Part shown: positions 36,925 through 49,299 of the stretch, one piece after another | Layout of the letters: each line of letters begins with the position of its first letter | Numbering within the stretch: the stretch's first letter is position 1 | NCBI RefSeq assembly: GCF_963924675.1 | Contig: NC_089225.1 | Location: 113,307,094-113,371,093 of the forward strand | Origin: Phocoena phocoena | Lineage: Eukaryota; Chordata; Mammalia; Artiodactyla; Phocoenidae | DNA length: 64,000 bases | Reading direction: 5' to 3' | Translations under genes and position numbers: made by a program | Notes under the pieces: model-generated | What the model saw: only the letters and a program-made list of their open reading frames with translations | What the model was told of the DNA's origin: nothing | Database searches by the model: none

Positions 36925-37275
36925 CGGGGCTATGGTAACAAACTACCAGAAAACTGGGGGCTTCAAACAACCGACATTTATTCCCTCACAGTTTGTAAAG
37001 CAGAGAAGCCGGAAATCGAGGTGCCGGCAGGGCCACACTCCCTCCAAGGCTCTGGGGAGCGTCCTTCCTGCCTCTTCAGCGTCTGGGTCCCGAGCATCCC
37101 TTGGCTTGCGGCCGCATCACCCCAGTCTCTGCCTCTGTCTCCACGTGGCTTCTCCTCTGTCTCTGTGCACCTGTCATTGGGTTTAGAGCCACCTGAACGA
37201 TCTGGGATGATCTTGTCTTGAGATCACTGGTACCAGGAATTAGGAGGTGGGCATCTCTTTCAGGGACCACCACTC
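36925..37275 (-). mobile_element. MLT1-type MaLR LTR
   Basis: ACATTTATTCCCTCACAGTT, GGTGCCGGCAGGGCCACACT, CAGTCTCTGCCTCTGTCTCC and TTGGGTTTAGAGCCACC are the reverse of an MLT1 LTR, in the same orientation as the copy at 33585. Confidence 0.75.
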
Positions 37276-39364
37276 ACCCCACTGCTGCCTGTCTCAGGTC
37301 AGAAGGGGCTGCCCGCCAGGAATGAGTGTCTCCTGGCAAGTGCCGGGCAGTGTCCCAGCCCCACCCAGCTCAGGGCAGGGAGGGGCTGAAAGATGCTTAA
37401 GACTTGTGTGGAGCATTAGGGCTCAGCCTCAGGCCCGGGGGAAGCCGAGCCCAGCCTTCTGGGGCTGCCACGCCAAGAACCTGAGCGTCCAGTCCCCTCC
37501 CCAGAGGGTCTGGTGCAAGGTCTCCAGGGGAAATCAGAGGGCAGGACTCGGCCAGGGGTCACTGTCCCGACAGAGGAAGAAACGCCACCCTGAGGCTGGC
37601 GAACAGCCCCGCCCTCCCAGCCACCTCTGTGTCTCAGGAGAGTATTGGGGGAGGGGAAGGGAAGGCTTCGCAGAGGAAGCTCCACTTAAACTGGGGTTCA
37701 GGGGGAGAAGAGGGGTCACGGGAAGGTGGGGGAGGGGACGGCCATTCCTGGCGGAGGGCATAGCAGGGGCCATGAAGCAGAGCTTGCGCGGTGCCTTCCC
37801 GGAGGCCTTCCCGCAAGAGGGGGCAAGGTCCCGGGCTGATGGTCAGGGCAAGCTGGTGCCTGAGATTTTAGTGCGGCTCGTGTGTGAAAGCTTGTTCTGT
37901 GCTCAGGGACAGCCAACCAGGCCCCGGGCAGGATCCTCATTCTTCGGGGCTGCGTGGGCACTTGGACGGGACTCAGGAGGCCCTTCGGCCCAGGCAGCTG
38001 ACAGCAAGCAGGGTGCCACTCGATGAAGCAGGAGGGCGAGCAGAGGTGCGGGCCGCCTCCCCCGGGCTCAGCTCACCTGTGTGTGCGTGCATGGGACGCC
38101 GGGGATGCCCGTTCTCGGTTCAGCACGCCCTCCTCACCGGCCCCTGCGCGGGCGATTCTGTCCTTCCTACCTGAGAGGCTTGACCGAGAGCAAGCGTCTT
38201 TCTGCTCTTGTTCTAAGATGTGCATTTGCCTTATTTCCACCTTCCTAAAATGCATCCTCCAGTTGGTACCACACCATGTGGCAGTGGCAACGTGGGTTCC
38301 CCAGAAAGCAGACCGGCGAGGCTGGATGTATGGGGAGGCGTGGGTGCCTGCACAGAGGGAGGGAGGGAAGGGGCGGCGCAGGGCCGGGCAGAGGGGGGAC
38401 CCCAAGCTGTGATGAGGCCTCGACAAAGGCCTCAGCCACCCTCCAGCTCTGCGGCTGGACGGCCCTCTGCCCTGCCGGCCACTGGGCGAGGGGCTGCCTT
38501 CCATGGTCCCCCACAAACGGCCCCTGGTGCGGGCTGCGGGCTGCTGCAGGGCATGGGGACATGGTCCTTCCGTCCCGCAGGTGTCCGGGCGGCACCCATG
38601 TCACCTCCCCTCCAAGAACTGAGTTTAACCCCTTTAACCGTGTTGAGCAGCTTGTGAAAAAATGATGCTGCAGGACAGAGAAAATACTATGGGACAGAAA
38701 CAACATTGGCGCCAGCCTCTTATTGCCGGTCTGTGCTCAGAGCTTTTACACCTCATCGAAGGTGGTCCTTACAGCGGTCTGCGCAACGGTCAGGCTGCCC
38801 CTCCCTGGACCTTGCGGCTGGGCGCCCTGATGCTCCCCGACAGCTGGCTTCTCTGGGGGGGTGGGCCCCAGGGTGGGCCCCTCCAGGGGCCTTCTGCACA
38901 CAGGAGGGTGGGACGGGGATGCCCTTCTGGGCTTGGGGCGGAGCTTAGCGGAACGTGCTAAAAAATACTTTCCCTGCATTTTACGTTTTTCTCCGAACAG
39001 CTATCTCATTCCTTGAGGAAACTGCTCTGTGGGACAGAAGTTGGGAAAGATGGCTTTCAAATCAACCTTCATTCATGTAAATGAGGTGAATTCAGAGCAC
39101 TGTGTACTCCTTTCCATCACAAAAGGGAAAAAGAACCATCCTCAGTGCACTGCTGGAGATGACCCCCTCCCTGTCCTCTTTGGATGCCAAGTTCAAAGGC
39201 ACAGCTTGGCTTTCTTCATTAGGTTTATGCCAAATACAATGCTTTTTCCTTGCTTTTTCCACTCTCCAGCCCCAAAAGGCGCGCTCCTCGCGGTGGCCAG
39301 CAGTGACGGTCAGCCCAGCCCCGGTGGACGCCACCCACATGCCCAGCACCTAGGTACCAACCGG
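37276..39364. other. intergenic unique sequence
   Basis: GC-rich to 38640, then less so. 39020-39360 is repeat-free and of mixed composition. No gene recognised. Confidence 0.45.
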
Positions 39365-39950
39365 CTCCCAACTGTTAAATATTTCCAGGTGTTTCCAACT
39401 TTTCACTAAATAATGCTGAAGTGAGCATCTCCACACAGAAAACATTTTCTGTAATTAGATTTATGTCCCCGGGACCGAGTCCCAGGGTGAAATTACCAGG
39501 TCAAGGCGAGGTTCTGAGTAAATATTCTCCCGTTTGTCTGTAGCCGTGACCTTCCACCAGCAGCAGCCCGTGACCGGCCCAGGTCCACACACCCTCCTTT
39601 GAATGGACACACGCAGCCCACTCGCACCCACCTCCCGCCAGTGACGCTTCTCTTTCAGTGGGTTTTTAGGTTACTCACGGGGCTTCCTAGTTTTCTGTGT
39701 GGTTATTGAACAATTGTGTCTCATCTTCTGGGACTCGTCTGTTCATGATTTTTAAAAGAAAATTTGTATGAGTTCGCATAGATTGTAAACATTGAACCTT
39801 TGTTGTATTGGCTTCCTGGTTTGTTTGGTAAGTTCAGTGTCATTGGACTGGAAGGTTTTGTATTTTCTTTAGTCGCATTTATCAACGTTCTTCCTTTGTG
39901 ATTTCTCATTTCTATCACTTCTTTTCATTACAGAAAAATTCAAAGAGACA
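39365..39950 (-). mobile_element. old L1M fragments
   Basis: TATTTCCAGGTGTTTCCAAC, CACTAAATAATGCTGAAGTG, GAGTCCCAGGGTGAAATTAC and ATTGGCTTCCTGGTTTGTTT are diverged antisense L1 3' landmarks. Confidence 0.55.
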
Positions 39951-40244
39951 CGAGAGGAGAGTATAATGGGGACACCCATACTCCTGGCTGATCTCCCTTG
40001 ACCCTCTCACCCACCTGGTCCCCTACACGTGGTGGGGTAACCGTGCAGACGGCCCTCGTCCTGAGAATCCCACGCTCTGGCTTACGTCCCCAGCCCTGCT
40101 TCCAACGAGCACACTCAGTGACTTTCAAACACGTTCAGTCCCGCCATCACTGCAGAGATGAAGATACACACCTGAACCTTCTTTCAAAACAGGTTTACGG
40201 CTCCATGTGGCAAATTTGATGCACCTGGATTTATTTTTAATCAT

Positions 40245-40597
40245 TATTTTTTTAATACATTTATTTATTTATTTTTGGCTGCATTGGGTCTTCGTTGCTG
40301 TGTGCGGGCTTTCTCTAGTTGCGGCGAGCGGGGGCTACTCTTCGTCGTGGTGCACGAGCTTCTCATTGCGGTGGCTTCTCTTGTTGCGGAGCACGGGCTC
40401 TAGCCGCGTGGGCTTCAGTAGTTGTGGCTTGTGGACTCAGTAGCTGCGGCTCGCAGGCTCTAGAGCTCAGGCTCAGTAGTTGTGGTGCACGGGCTTACTT
40501 GCTCCGCGGCACGTGGGATCTTCCCGGACCAGGGCTCGAACCCGTGTCCCCTGCATTGGCAGGCGGATTCTTAACCACTGCGCACCATGGAAGTCCT
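40245..40597 (-). mobile_element. CHR-1-type SINE (long form)
   Basis: Minus-strand copy: TTATTTTTGGCTGCATTGGG, many GTTGCGGAGCACGGGCTCTA-type units, box-B reverse GGGCTCGAACC, and end CACCATGGAAGTCC. Confidence 0.9.
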
Positions 40598-40809
40598 ATT
40601 TAGATATATTGATACAAAATGGAAAAGTGGTTTTTCTCTGGGCAGCATAAGTAGTAACTCCAATCCAGTGCATTCACTACATTCGCTAATCTTTTTATTT
40701 TGAATTCATAAGAAATAGTTTGCACTTCTACCGCGGGATGGTCCTGAGTTCACACGTCTTATAACATATATTCCTGGACCTTGGCGGGTCTTGCCTCCTA
40801 CTTGCCTTT

Positions 40810-41345
40810 CTCCAAGCTTTTTTTAAAATTTCTACTGGAGTGTAGTTGATTTACAGTGTTGTGTTAGTTTCAGGGGTACAGCAAAGTGAATCAGTTCTAC
40901 ATGCACATGTATCCAGTCCTTTTCAGATTCTTTTCCCATATAGGTCATTACAGAGGATTGAGTAGAGTTCCCTGTGCTGTACAGTAGGTCCTTATTAGTT
41001 ATCTATTTTATATATAGCAGTGTGTATGTGTCAATCCCAATCTCCCACTTTATCCCTCCCCTCCCCTTCCCCCCCTGATATCCATAAGTTTGTTTTCTAC
41101 ATCTGTGACTCTATTTGTTTTGTAAATAAGTTCATTTGTACCATTTTTTTTAGATCCCACATATAAGCGACATCATACGATACTTGTCCTTCTCTGTCTG
41201 ACTGACTTCTCTCAGTGTGACAGTCTCTAGGTCCCTCCATGTTGCTGCAAATGGCACTATTGCATTCTTTTTTATGGCTGAGTGATATTCCACTGCATCT
41301 ATGGACCACATCTTCTTTATCCATTCCTCTGCCTTCTCCAAGTTT
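40810..41345 (-). mobile_element. L1 3' end
   Basis: Antisense cetartiodactyl L1: TTGATTTACAGTGTTGTGTT, AGTTCCCTGTGCTGTACAGT, CTAGGTCCCTCCATGTTGCT, TTTATGGCTGAGTGATATTC. The same segment is represented at 1-583 and 26825-27030. Confidence 0.88.
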
Positions 41346-44300
41346 TGACTGCCATTCCTGGCTGTGAACTGCTCAGGGACTTGTAACCCCAGCTCTACCC
41401 CAGGCCACTTGAACTTACTGAGTCCCCACATGAAGGCAGGTGGGGCTGGCATCTTTCTATCAGGGTCTTGGCTTATTTAGGGGGTCCCGGCCTCTTCATT
41501 GTCAAAGCCCTTCTTCCAGGGGGAATCACAGGAGTGGAGGGGGAGGGGGAGGGATGGGAGTGGGGGAGGAGGGTCGGGGTTACAGCAGGAGGTGGGAGGA
41601 GGGCAGACGGAGGAGGAAAGAGGGAGAGGTGTGGATCCCACCCTCCCCATCAGTGCTGGGGGTCAGGCCTGCAAGTCAGAGCTGACCCCTCCCTGCCCGG
41701 GCAGCCCCCAGCCCCCAGGCCCACCCCCTCCCTGCCAGGGGACACTTTCAGCTCCTCCTCTCGGGGCCTCTGAACCCCATCCCTCTGCATCTCCAGTACC
41801 TGCCTCCAATGTCGTTGAGATCTTGACCTGAAGCCACATTAGCAATTGTGCTGTTAGGAAAGTACCGTGCGGCCGTAATTCCAGGTGTGGGCACAACTGC
41901 TGCTCTGAGAGCAGCGACTGAGAATCAGAAACAAGCCAGTTTCTCCTCACACGTCAGGAGCCGCCCCTTGACTGTGCGGACACAGAGCACTTGAGGGGCC
42001 ACCTGCACACCTGCTCCTTTTACAGAGGAAACTGAGGTCCCGTGAGGTCAAAGGTCACACCCCCGTTCAAGGCCATCTCTGCCTGACCCCCCTTCCAGGC
42101 AAGAGATCTGGGAAGGTCAGCCGGGAAGGGGGAGGCCTAGAGGGACGTTCTCCTGGGAGGGATGGTGGGCTTTGCCCACACCTGGTCTGCACAAGAACAC
42201 CTGGGCGCCTAGCATGGGCTCCACACGTGGGGCCTCGTGGGTAGATGACCTGAGCCCCCGGGGCCCCATGAGGAGGAAGGGTCTTCTCCTGGCTGGGCTT
42301 GTCCAGCAGGGAAACGGGGCACCTGGAGGTGGTGAGGTCTGTCCTTGGAGGCTCCGTGCAGAGGCTGGAGCTGTGGAGTTTCTGGTTCTGAGCTGAGCTG
42401 GGAGGCTGGACCCAGGGCGCTCTGTCTCTGGGGATTCTGTCCCTGATCCAATTTCAGCGAGGATGGCTGGGTGGGGGAAGGGGGAAGCCCAGGGCCCCAT
42501 CCTTTCCCACTGGGGAGGGCAGAGAGTGCAAGGAGGAGTTTGGAGGCATCTGGGGGTGGAGGCCAGGACCCTTCCCTACACCCCACGGTGCCTCCCCTGC
42601 AGGGCGCTCCCACGGAGAACGACCGGCCCCAGACGTCCTCGCAACGAGTGTACAAGCCCTGGTCGAGACGCCGCAGTCAACGGTCCCCGTGGCGTCCATC
42701 CTGCTCCAAAGTCAGCTGTGGCCTGCGCGCCAGAGTGTGGTCCGGGGAGCAGAAAATGGGGATTCACACAAGAGGCTTGACGTGAGGACCGTCCTGCGTC
42801 CAGGTCCTCATGCTGCCTCTCGTGGATGTGCAAACTTGGGCAAAGTATTTGAACTTTCTGAGTCTCAGTTTCCTCGTGTGTACCCACCCAATGGTTCCTG
42901 GGGGATTAAGTCAATGCAGGCCCTGATCCGTGAGCCCTCGGTGAGGCGGGACCACCACCGAGGGTCCCATGTTGTGTGGGACCCATCGTCTCCAGGCTCA
43001 GGGACTCAGGGACTCCGGAGGGTGCTCTCTGTTAGAATAACTCACACCTTCACCTCCTAACTCCTTACATTTGGATTTCAGACTTTGTCATGACACCGTC
43101 TGGGTGGATGTTCGTCTGAAGTGGGCCAGCCTGGGGGGCGACGGTGACAACTCAGGTCACGCCCGTTGGCTCGGCGCTCAGGACGTCACAACGCCAAGCC
43201 CCGCACTGCGCTCTGGAGATAACCAGCCACCACGTTTTCCACGGAAATAATGCCTTTCACTTGGCAGAACTGTGCGGTCAGCCACATTCCTCCTTTGAGT
43301 GAAGTTGAGATGCCATGAGTTCGTGAGAGCTCGCGCTTCAAGCCTCGCGATGGCTGCTTCCCCGGAGCACCTCCCACTGCAAATGTCTGCGCGGCTGCAG
43401 CCAGCAGTTCTTGGAACTGTCAGAACAAGCCTCCTGATACTGTGGGAACCTCCTTCTCACCGGACTTGGCCCTGGCTAACCCACTTTCACGATGAGACCC
43501 AGAGTGAGAGCAGACAGAAAATACAGTGACCGCCCATGGTTCCTCTCTAAGCCTCTCCTGGTCTCTAACCACACGCCTGGCCGCTGCCCCTCACTCACTT
43601 CCCCCTCCCAGGCTGGCGGCTTCTCCTCCCCACCAGCCCCGCGGGGGTCGAAACAAAGACGGGGGTGTAGACCCCTTTTGTGTTGCCTCTTCGTCAGCAC
43701 ATCACCCTGAAACCGTGTGAGAGTCAACGATTCCCATGCTCTGGATGATTTTTCTTCATCGGTGACGACCCTGGAGAGCCCTGGTCTAACGGCTCTTTGA
43801 AACGCCCTTTGTGTTTCTGTGGTGATTTGGTCTAAGCAGCCTCCATCGGCATCATTGCTCCACGTGAGCAAATTCCCAGGAGGCTTTCCGTCCTGCTCCG
43901 TCTCGTCCTCGAGTCCCCAGTCCCTGGCCGGCAGGAGCCCACAGCCCTAGCTCTTGGCATCACCTGGTGGCTTCCTTTAGGGTCTGAGTACCTCTCTGCC
44001 CATCAGTATTGGGTGCCACGTCCTCTTCTGGGGATGGAACACGCCGGAGTGATTCCGGAAAGGGTGAGCGCCTCCGATTTGTTAGGGCATGGTGGTGACC
44101 GCCGCCCTCCTGTTGTCCTTGGTGGGCTGTGCCCACGCAGCCCCCAGCGGCCCCACACCTGACCTCGTACCTTTCCACCGACACAGAGGTCTCTCAGGTA
44201 GAGATACTAACCTTGTAGAAAAGCCCCCAGTGCCATGAGGTCGAGGGTACGGTGGTCCTGGCGAGGTTTATGGAGACTGGCCTGGGCTCCGTGGCAGAGG

Positions 44301-44934
44301 TGCAGTGTCTGTCAACACCCCTTCTCCCCCTGTAAAAACAGAGCCCGCCTTTCCAGGTTCACCTGCAGGGAAGACTGCGCTTCCCAGCCTACCTTGCAGC
44401 TGGGGGCAGCCACCTTCTGGCCCCGGGGATTAAGCAGAAATGGTGTGCGCGATGCCCGGGAAGTGTCCCAAGGAGCCATTCTGGGCTCTGGGGCAGGCCC
44501 TGGAAGCGCCTAGAAGCACCTGGGAGAGGTGTGGGCTGGCCCAGTGCCACCTGCCATATCCCGCCCCGGCCAGCAGGGATGCAGGGAGGGGAGAACAGGG
44601 CGATGTGGGCAGCAGCGCTTCTGGGGGTCTAAAAATGCCGCCTCTAACCTGGCCTCCCAGGTCTTGCAGGAAGGGTACTTGTCAAGAAGGGGGTTGTGGG
44701 GGGAGAAGATATTTTTATTGAATACTTTTGGAACTTGATTTATAACCTCAACTCACACATGTGAGTCTCCATTTGGACTCTTGCCTGAGGCTCTGCAAGT
44801 TACTGGTGGATGTGGTAGATCCCCAGGGATCCACCCATGCAGAGATTGGCTGTGTCGTCATGTATCACTTTGTCATGTATTCGACTGTCGGTTACTCGCC
44901 TTTGTTTCATCTCCAAGTGGCCTTTATTAATTGG
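41346..44934. other. intergenic unique sequence
   Basis: 41525-41640 is a G-rich low-complexity block (GGGGGAGGGGGAGGGATGGG). 42800-42940 is a MIR (GCAAACTTGGGCAAAGTATT, GAGTCTCAGTTTCCTCGTG). 44290-44500 resembles an old interspersed repeat I cannot name. The rest is GC-rich and unassigned. Confidence 0.5.
42800..42940 (+). repeat. MIR SINE
   Basis: The MIR core is clear: TTTGAACTTTCTGAGTCTCA, GTTTCCTCGTGTGTACCCA, GGGGGATTAAGTCAATGCA. Confidence 0.75.
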
Positions 44935-45225
44935 GTCATTTGTAGAGACGTGGATGGATCTATAGACTGTCATACAGAGTGAAGTAAGTCAGAAAGACGA
45001 AAACAAATATTGTGTATTAACACATATATGTGGAACCTAGAAAAATGGTACAGGCACAAACAGAGACACAGATGTAGAGAACAAACGTATGGACACCAAG
45101 GGGGGAAAGTGGCTGTGGTCGGGGGTGGTGGTGGGATGAATTGGGAGATTGGGATTGACATGTATACACTAATATGTATAAAATGGACAACTAATAAAAA
45201 CCTGCTGTATAAGAAAATACACAAA
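44935..45225 (+). mobile_element. L1 3' end fragment
   Basis: AGTGAAGTAAGTCAGAAAGA, ATATATGTGGAACCTAGAAA, AAATGGTACAGGCACAAACA, ACTAATAAAAACCTGCTGTA: sense L1 3' end on the plus strand. Confidence 0.88.
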
Positions 45226-47150
45226 TTCAAAAATTCAGAAAACCCCCCAAAACTTCATTAGCCTGAAGTCCCGACTCTGATTTCAGAGGGTGGCTGAATT
45301 CTTGTTGCTATTAAGGATGTGTCAGGAAATATAACACCCTAAAAGTGCACCCAAAAGGTTTAAGTGCGCCAACTTTCTTGGTCTTTTTAACTTGAAATGT
45401 TAGCTGTGTTTCACGAGAATCTGTTTAAAAGACGCTGAGTATTTAGATTAGAAAACGATTTGGTTGCAAACCCCAGTTTTTTTTACACACTCAAATATCA
45501 GATAAAGGGATTTGAATTGGCCTAAGAAACTGGGAACTCTGCACCCAGTTTAGTTTTTGTGTACAAATCCCAATACTTGCATGAATCAAAACGCACAGTT
45601 TCATCCCCGTTTTCCAAATTGGAGCTTGCACTTCCAGCAGAGAAATAAAACGTTACTTTTAAATTCAAACCAACGTAGTTTAACACATCGAAGGGTGTAT
45701 TTTAAACAGGAATATTAAGTGCGTTTTAAAGTTAAACTTCAAGGCTTATACATTTATTTAAGCCACATAATATTACCCTTTAAACATTGCTTAAAATGTC
45801 CAGTATGAGTGAGGTACTGAACGGGAAAGTTTTCGTTTTGTAACTGTAACCTTTCGGTGCTTTTACTTTTTTCCTGTAAGCGCTGTAACCAACCGTAAAA
45901 AACAAGCCAGGAAACGAAACCAAAACGAGACAGTTGGAGGAGCTTCAACTTTGACGGGATCTCTGACGACATTAAGGAACGGTCCATTTTTGAAGCAGGA
46001 TGTGGTATATTGTGTCCTGTTTAAGAAAACAGTCCTTATCTTCGAGGGATGTCTACTGAAATATATACAGGTGGGAGATGCGCTGTCGGGACTTGCTTCC
46101 AAGTCGCCCTGTTTGGGGGGAGAGGTACAGCCTACACGGATGTGGGAGTGTTTGCAGTGAATGAATAGGTGGGGGACACATAGGGTCTCAGTACTCTTCT
46201 TCCTGCTGCTCTCTATTTGGCCAAACTTCTGATCCAATCCATGCTGGTGGGAGTGAAAATCAGTAAACCGCTTTGGGGAGTGACTGTTCTGACTTAACAG
46301 AGCTGATACCAGGCAGGGCCAGCAACTCCTCTTGGAGAGACAGCCCCCATCGATACCCAGTGCAGTGTAGTTTGTGGAGGAGAAAAGGCAGCGGCAGCTT
46401 ACACGCCTGTCACGTCAAGAGGGCTGGGTTGTGCATGTGGGGGACAGTCATGTAACGGAATAGCACGTGGCCCTTGTAATGAATGCCCTAGAGGTGTGTG
46501 CACAGAGGAGTTGAGTCCCAATAACACACTATGGGATGAAAAAGGCATTTACAGTAAATACTTGCACCATATGCACTAACTTCTACTTTTATGGAGATAA
46601 AATTATGCAGCAAAGATGCAAAAACATGGACAAGATGTCCACACACCAGTTTCAGGGAAGCGTTTACTCTGGGGAGGGAAGGGAAGGGAAGGGAAGGGAA
46701 AGGAAGGGAAGAGCACACTGGGCTGACCTTCATCCTCCATGTCTATTTGTGACGTTTACGGCAAAATGTGACCATGTGCCACGTGTGACGTGTGTCGTTC
46801 TCTCTCCTCAATGTGGTCGAGGTATTTAATGCTTTCAAAAGGCAAAAAATATCAGTGCTTTATAACACACATTAAAAAATAATTTTCAGATAAAATGATC
46901 CAAAAGATATGTTACAAAAAACCTACAGTGTGATAAAACTGAAGAAAAGCTGCCCTCAGGAATCTCCTTGCCCTAGAGCCGGAAACACTTTTTCAAGATT
47001 TCTTTTCATTTGCGTCTGTTTTAAAAAAGAGAATTCCTGTTAGAATAAGATCCTCTCATTTGGGGTAAATTAATAAATATATCCTCATAAAAATCAACTT
47101 AAGCATGAAAAGGCTCAAGTTACATTGGAGCTTCCTGTCTCTTCACATTG
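45226..47150. other. AT-rich intergenic sequence near HDAC4 3' end
   Basis: 45250-46060 is a repeat-free AT-rich stretch, possibly noncoding-conserved. 46671-46711 is a (GGGAA)n run. 46500-46960 is unassigned. Confidence 0.45.
46671..46711. repeat. (GGGAA)n pentanucleotide repeat
   Basis: About eight copies of GGGAA with one slipped unit (AAAGG). Confidence 0.95.
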
Positions 47151-47929
47151 CCTGCATCAGTCAGCTACTGCTGCAATGATACTGCATAACAAATACCCCC
47201 AACTCATTGACTCCAACTCCTAGTTTCTTGCCCGGGGCAGCTCTGCTTGTGTCTGGAGGTGGCTGTGCTCCACAGGCCTCACGCTGGGGCTCAGGCAAGG
47301 GGGTCAGAGGCCCCTGGGCATTGCAGGCTGGGTTCCCAGAAAGCAGACCCTGGGTGGAGTCTGGTGAGCACTGTGCTTTTCAAGGCGTGTCCTTGGGGTC
47401 AACAGCTGAGAAAGGAGAGGAAGGGAACAGGACTTGACAGAGGGAGAGTCCAGCTGGGGGGCAGGCCGACCCCACCAGGAGTAGCTAGAGGGGCCCCTGA
47501 GTTGGGCCAAGGGGGCTGGACCCTTAACCCCACCCCCACCCCCATTATTAGTCACTGGACGTGGGGGCCTGGGAAGGGGTGTGAGCACCGGGGAAGTATG
47601 GTGGTCACCTGGGGGCGGCAGTGTTGCTGGGGGCCGTGTTTGCTGACTCACGGCCTCAGGGAGAGAGTGCCCGGCTGTGGGGAGGCCGGGCCTCCGGTCC
47701 CTTCCCTTCGGCCTCGTTCACCTACGAGGTCATTTCCACACCAGGATTTTGGGGAGAAAATAGTGCAAGGACTTGAATTATTGGACATTTAAGTGAAGAC
47801 ACTCCTGTAGGCCATCTGTACGGGTGGAGGGTGACAGGGCTGCAGATGGGCTGGGTCCCAGGAGCCACCCCCCGGGGTCCCCGGCACAGAGCCAGCGAGG
47901 ATGAGAGCACACGGCAGAAACCACAGGTG
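47151..47929. other. intergenic sequence just downstream of HDAC4
   Basis: 47150-47300 (CAGCTACTGCTGCAATGATA, CATAACAAATACCCCCAACT) looks like an old degraded interspersed repeat. The rest is GC-rich. The GT-rich element supporting the HDAC4 poly(A) site lies at its right end. Confidence 0.5.
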
Positions 47930-47947
47930 GGAGGGCAATTAATGCTC

Positions 47948-47957
47948 TTTATTTACA
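47948..47957 (-). terminator. HDAC4 distal poly(A) signal with overlapping Pumilio element
   Basis: On the minus strand the sequence reads TGTAAATAAA. The canonical hexamer AATAAA (47953-47948) overlaps a full Pumilio recognition element TGTAAATA (47957-47950). A GT-rich stretch (CCTGTGGTTTCTGCCGTGTG) follows at about 47912-47893, as expected of a downstream element. Cleavage is predicted near 47930. Confidence 0.8.
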
Positions 47958-48901
47958 CCACAAGAGTGACAAGTCGTATGATGAGGTACAAACACTGGAC
48001 TCCGGGTGAAGTGGAGTCGGCCGTCAGGGGAGGACACCTCAGTCGGTGAAAATCCACCCACAGAGAAGGAAACAAGAATGAGAAAACCAAGAACAAAACC
48101 TCCAACTCCACTGAGCAAAGGAAAGAACCACTGGGAGGTCCAGACAATCAGCGAACTGATTAAGTTACAGATGAGACAGGTCTCTGCTATCAGCGCGGCG
48201 CCTGCATTAGCGCCAACGGGCGTCGGGTGGGACAGGAAGTCGTCACCACTGCGTTTTCCACGACACCGTGAGGAGCTCTTGGGTGAATAGGGCCAACCCC
48301 CTCCTGTAGACATACGGTGACATGCTTGTCACTCTCGTAAATTGGAAAATAGCGCCTCCACTGTGGTGGAGCACACACACCAGAACAACAGAAACAAACA
48401 CACTGTCTTTCTTTTTCCTTCAATAGGAGGCTTTTAATCGTGTCAAAGACAGAGTGGGCTGAGCTGGGAAAGCTCTGCTTCATTACGAGGAAGAAATGGT
48501 CTCCTCTCGATGCAAAGGATGATCCTAAACCGCAGCACAGCACAGTTCACGACGCTGCGTTGAAAGTGAATCTCGGCCACACGTGATCTGAAAGTCAGGA
48601 AAAGTCGGCAGCTGTGCGGAAACGGCCGCTGGGGCCTCGGGTTCCCCAGCAGAACCGACGGCCACCAGGGCTGGGGGTGGGGGGGCGGCGCTCGCCTTGC
48701 CCTGAGCAAGGAGAGAAGGGAAGACACCAAACGGAACAAATCCCTCTAAATCAACCCGAGAGAGACAGGCAGTTCACTTTGAATTCTGCGTAGTTTCCCT
48801 AAAACACTGTTTCCACATAAATACAATAAACTCTATTATTGGTATGTCACAAGTGCTAGATAAACTTTTTTCTTAATATGACAAATGTGTAAGTAGTCCT
48901 C

Positions 48902-48907
48902 TTTATT
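48902..48907 (-). terminator. candidate alternative poly(A) signal in HDAC4 3' UTR
   Basis: TTTATT on the plus strand gives AATAAA on the transcribed strand, about 1 kb before the distal signal. Whether it is used cannot be seen from sequence. Confidence 0.35.
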
Positions 48908-49292
48908 TTTCTTACATTAAAAAGTACAATTTCTTAAGAATAAGTTCAATAAGATGCAAACGTTCCCCCCTCCCTCACTCTCCTTCAAGGTTTTGTTTCG
49001 TTTTACAGAAAAATTCCCATCTTTTGTGTCTGCAAATGTCATGGGAGGGGAACAAAAAGGCATTTCTCTTCTTCCCCAAGCTGCCGCGTTTGGCGTGCAA
49101 AATCCGTATACAATATAAAGACATGCCGCTCGTAACAGCCCATGCAACCTCGGTGTAGGAAACTTAAAAAAATATATTCATATGTATTTATATATATATA
49201 TTTATATATGTATCAATACCCATAAAACACGTGGGCCCAAAAGTCTACAAAAAGAAGAATGGAATGAACGCATGGCTGTGACCAGGAGAGAA

Positions 49293-49299
49293 GGAATGT
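49293..49299 (-). promoter_or_regulatory. miR-1/miR-206 seed match in HDAC4 3' UTR
   Basis: The transcript strand reads ACATTCC, the 7-mer complement of the miR-1/206 seed. Repression of HDAC4 by miR-1 in muscle is established. I found only one such 7-mer in this UTR by eye. Confidence 0.5.

Noticed and set aside
37247..38026. 259-codon plus-strand open frame
   Set aside because: It starts inside an MLT1 LTR and lacks any domain; chance frame.
43956..43976. Second CTCF-like site (CACCTGGTGGC)
   Set aside because: Only the central bases agree; the GCGCT flank of the consensus is missing.
46280..46460. Short frame near HDAC4 end considered as a small gene
   Set aside because: No splice sites, codon bias or recognisable motif.
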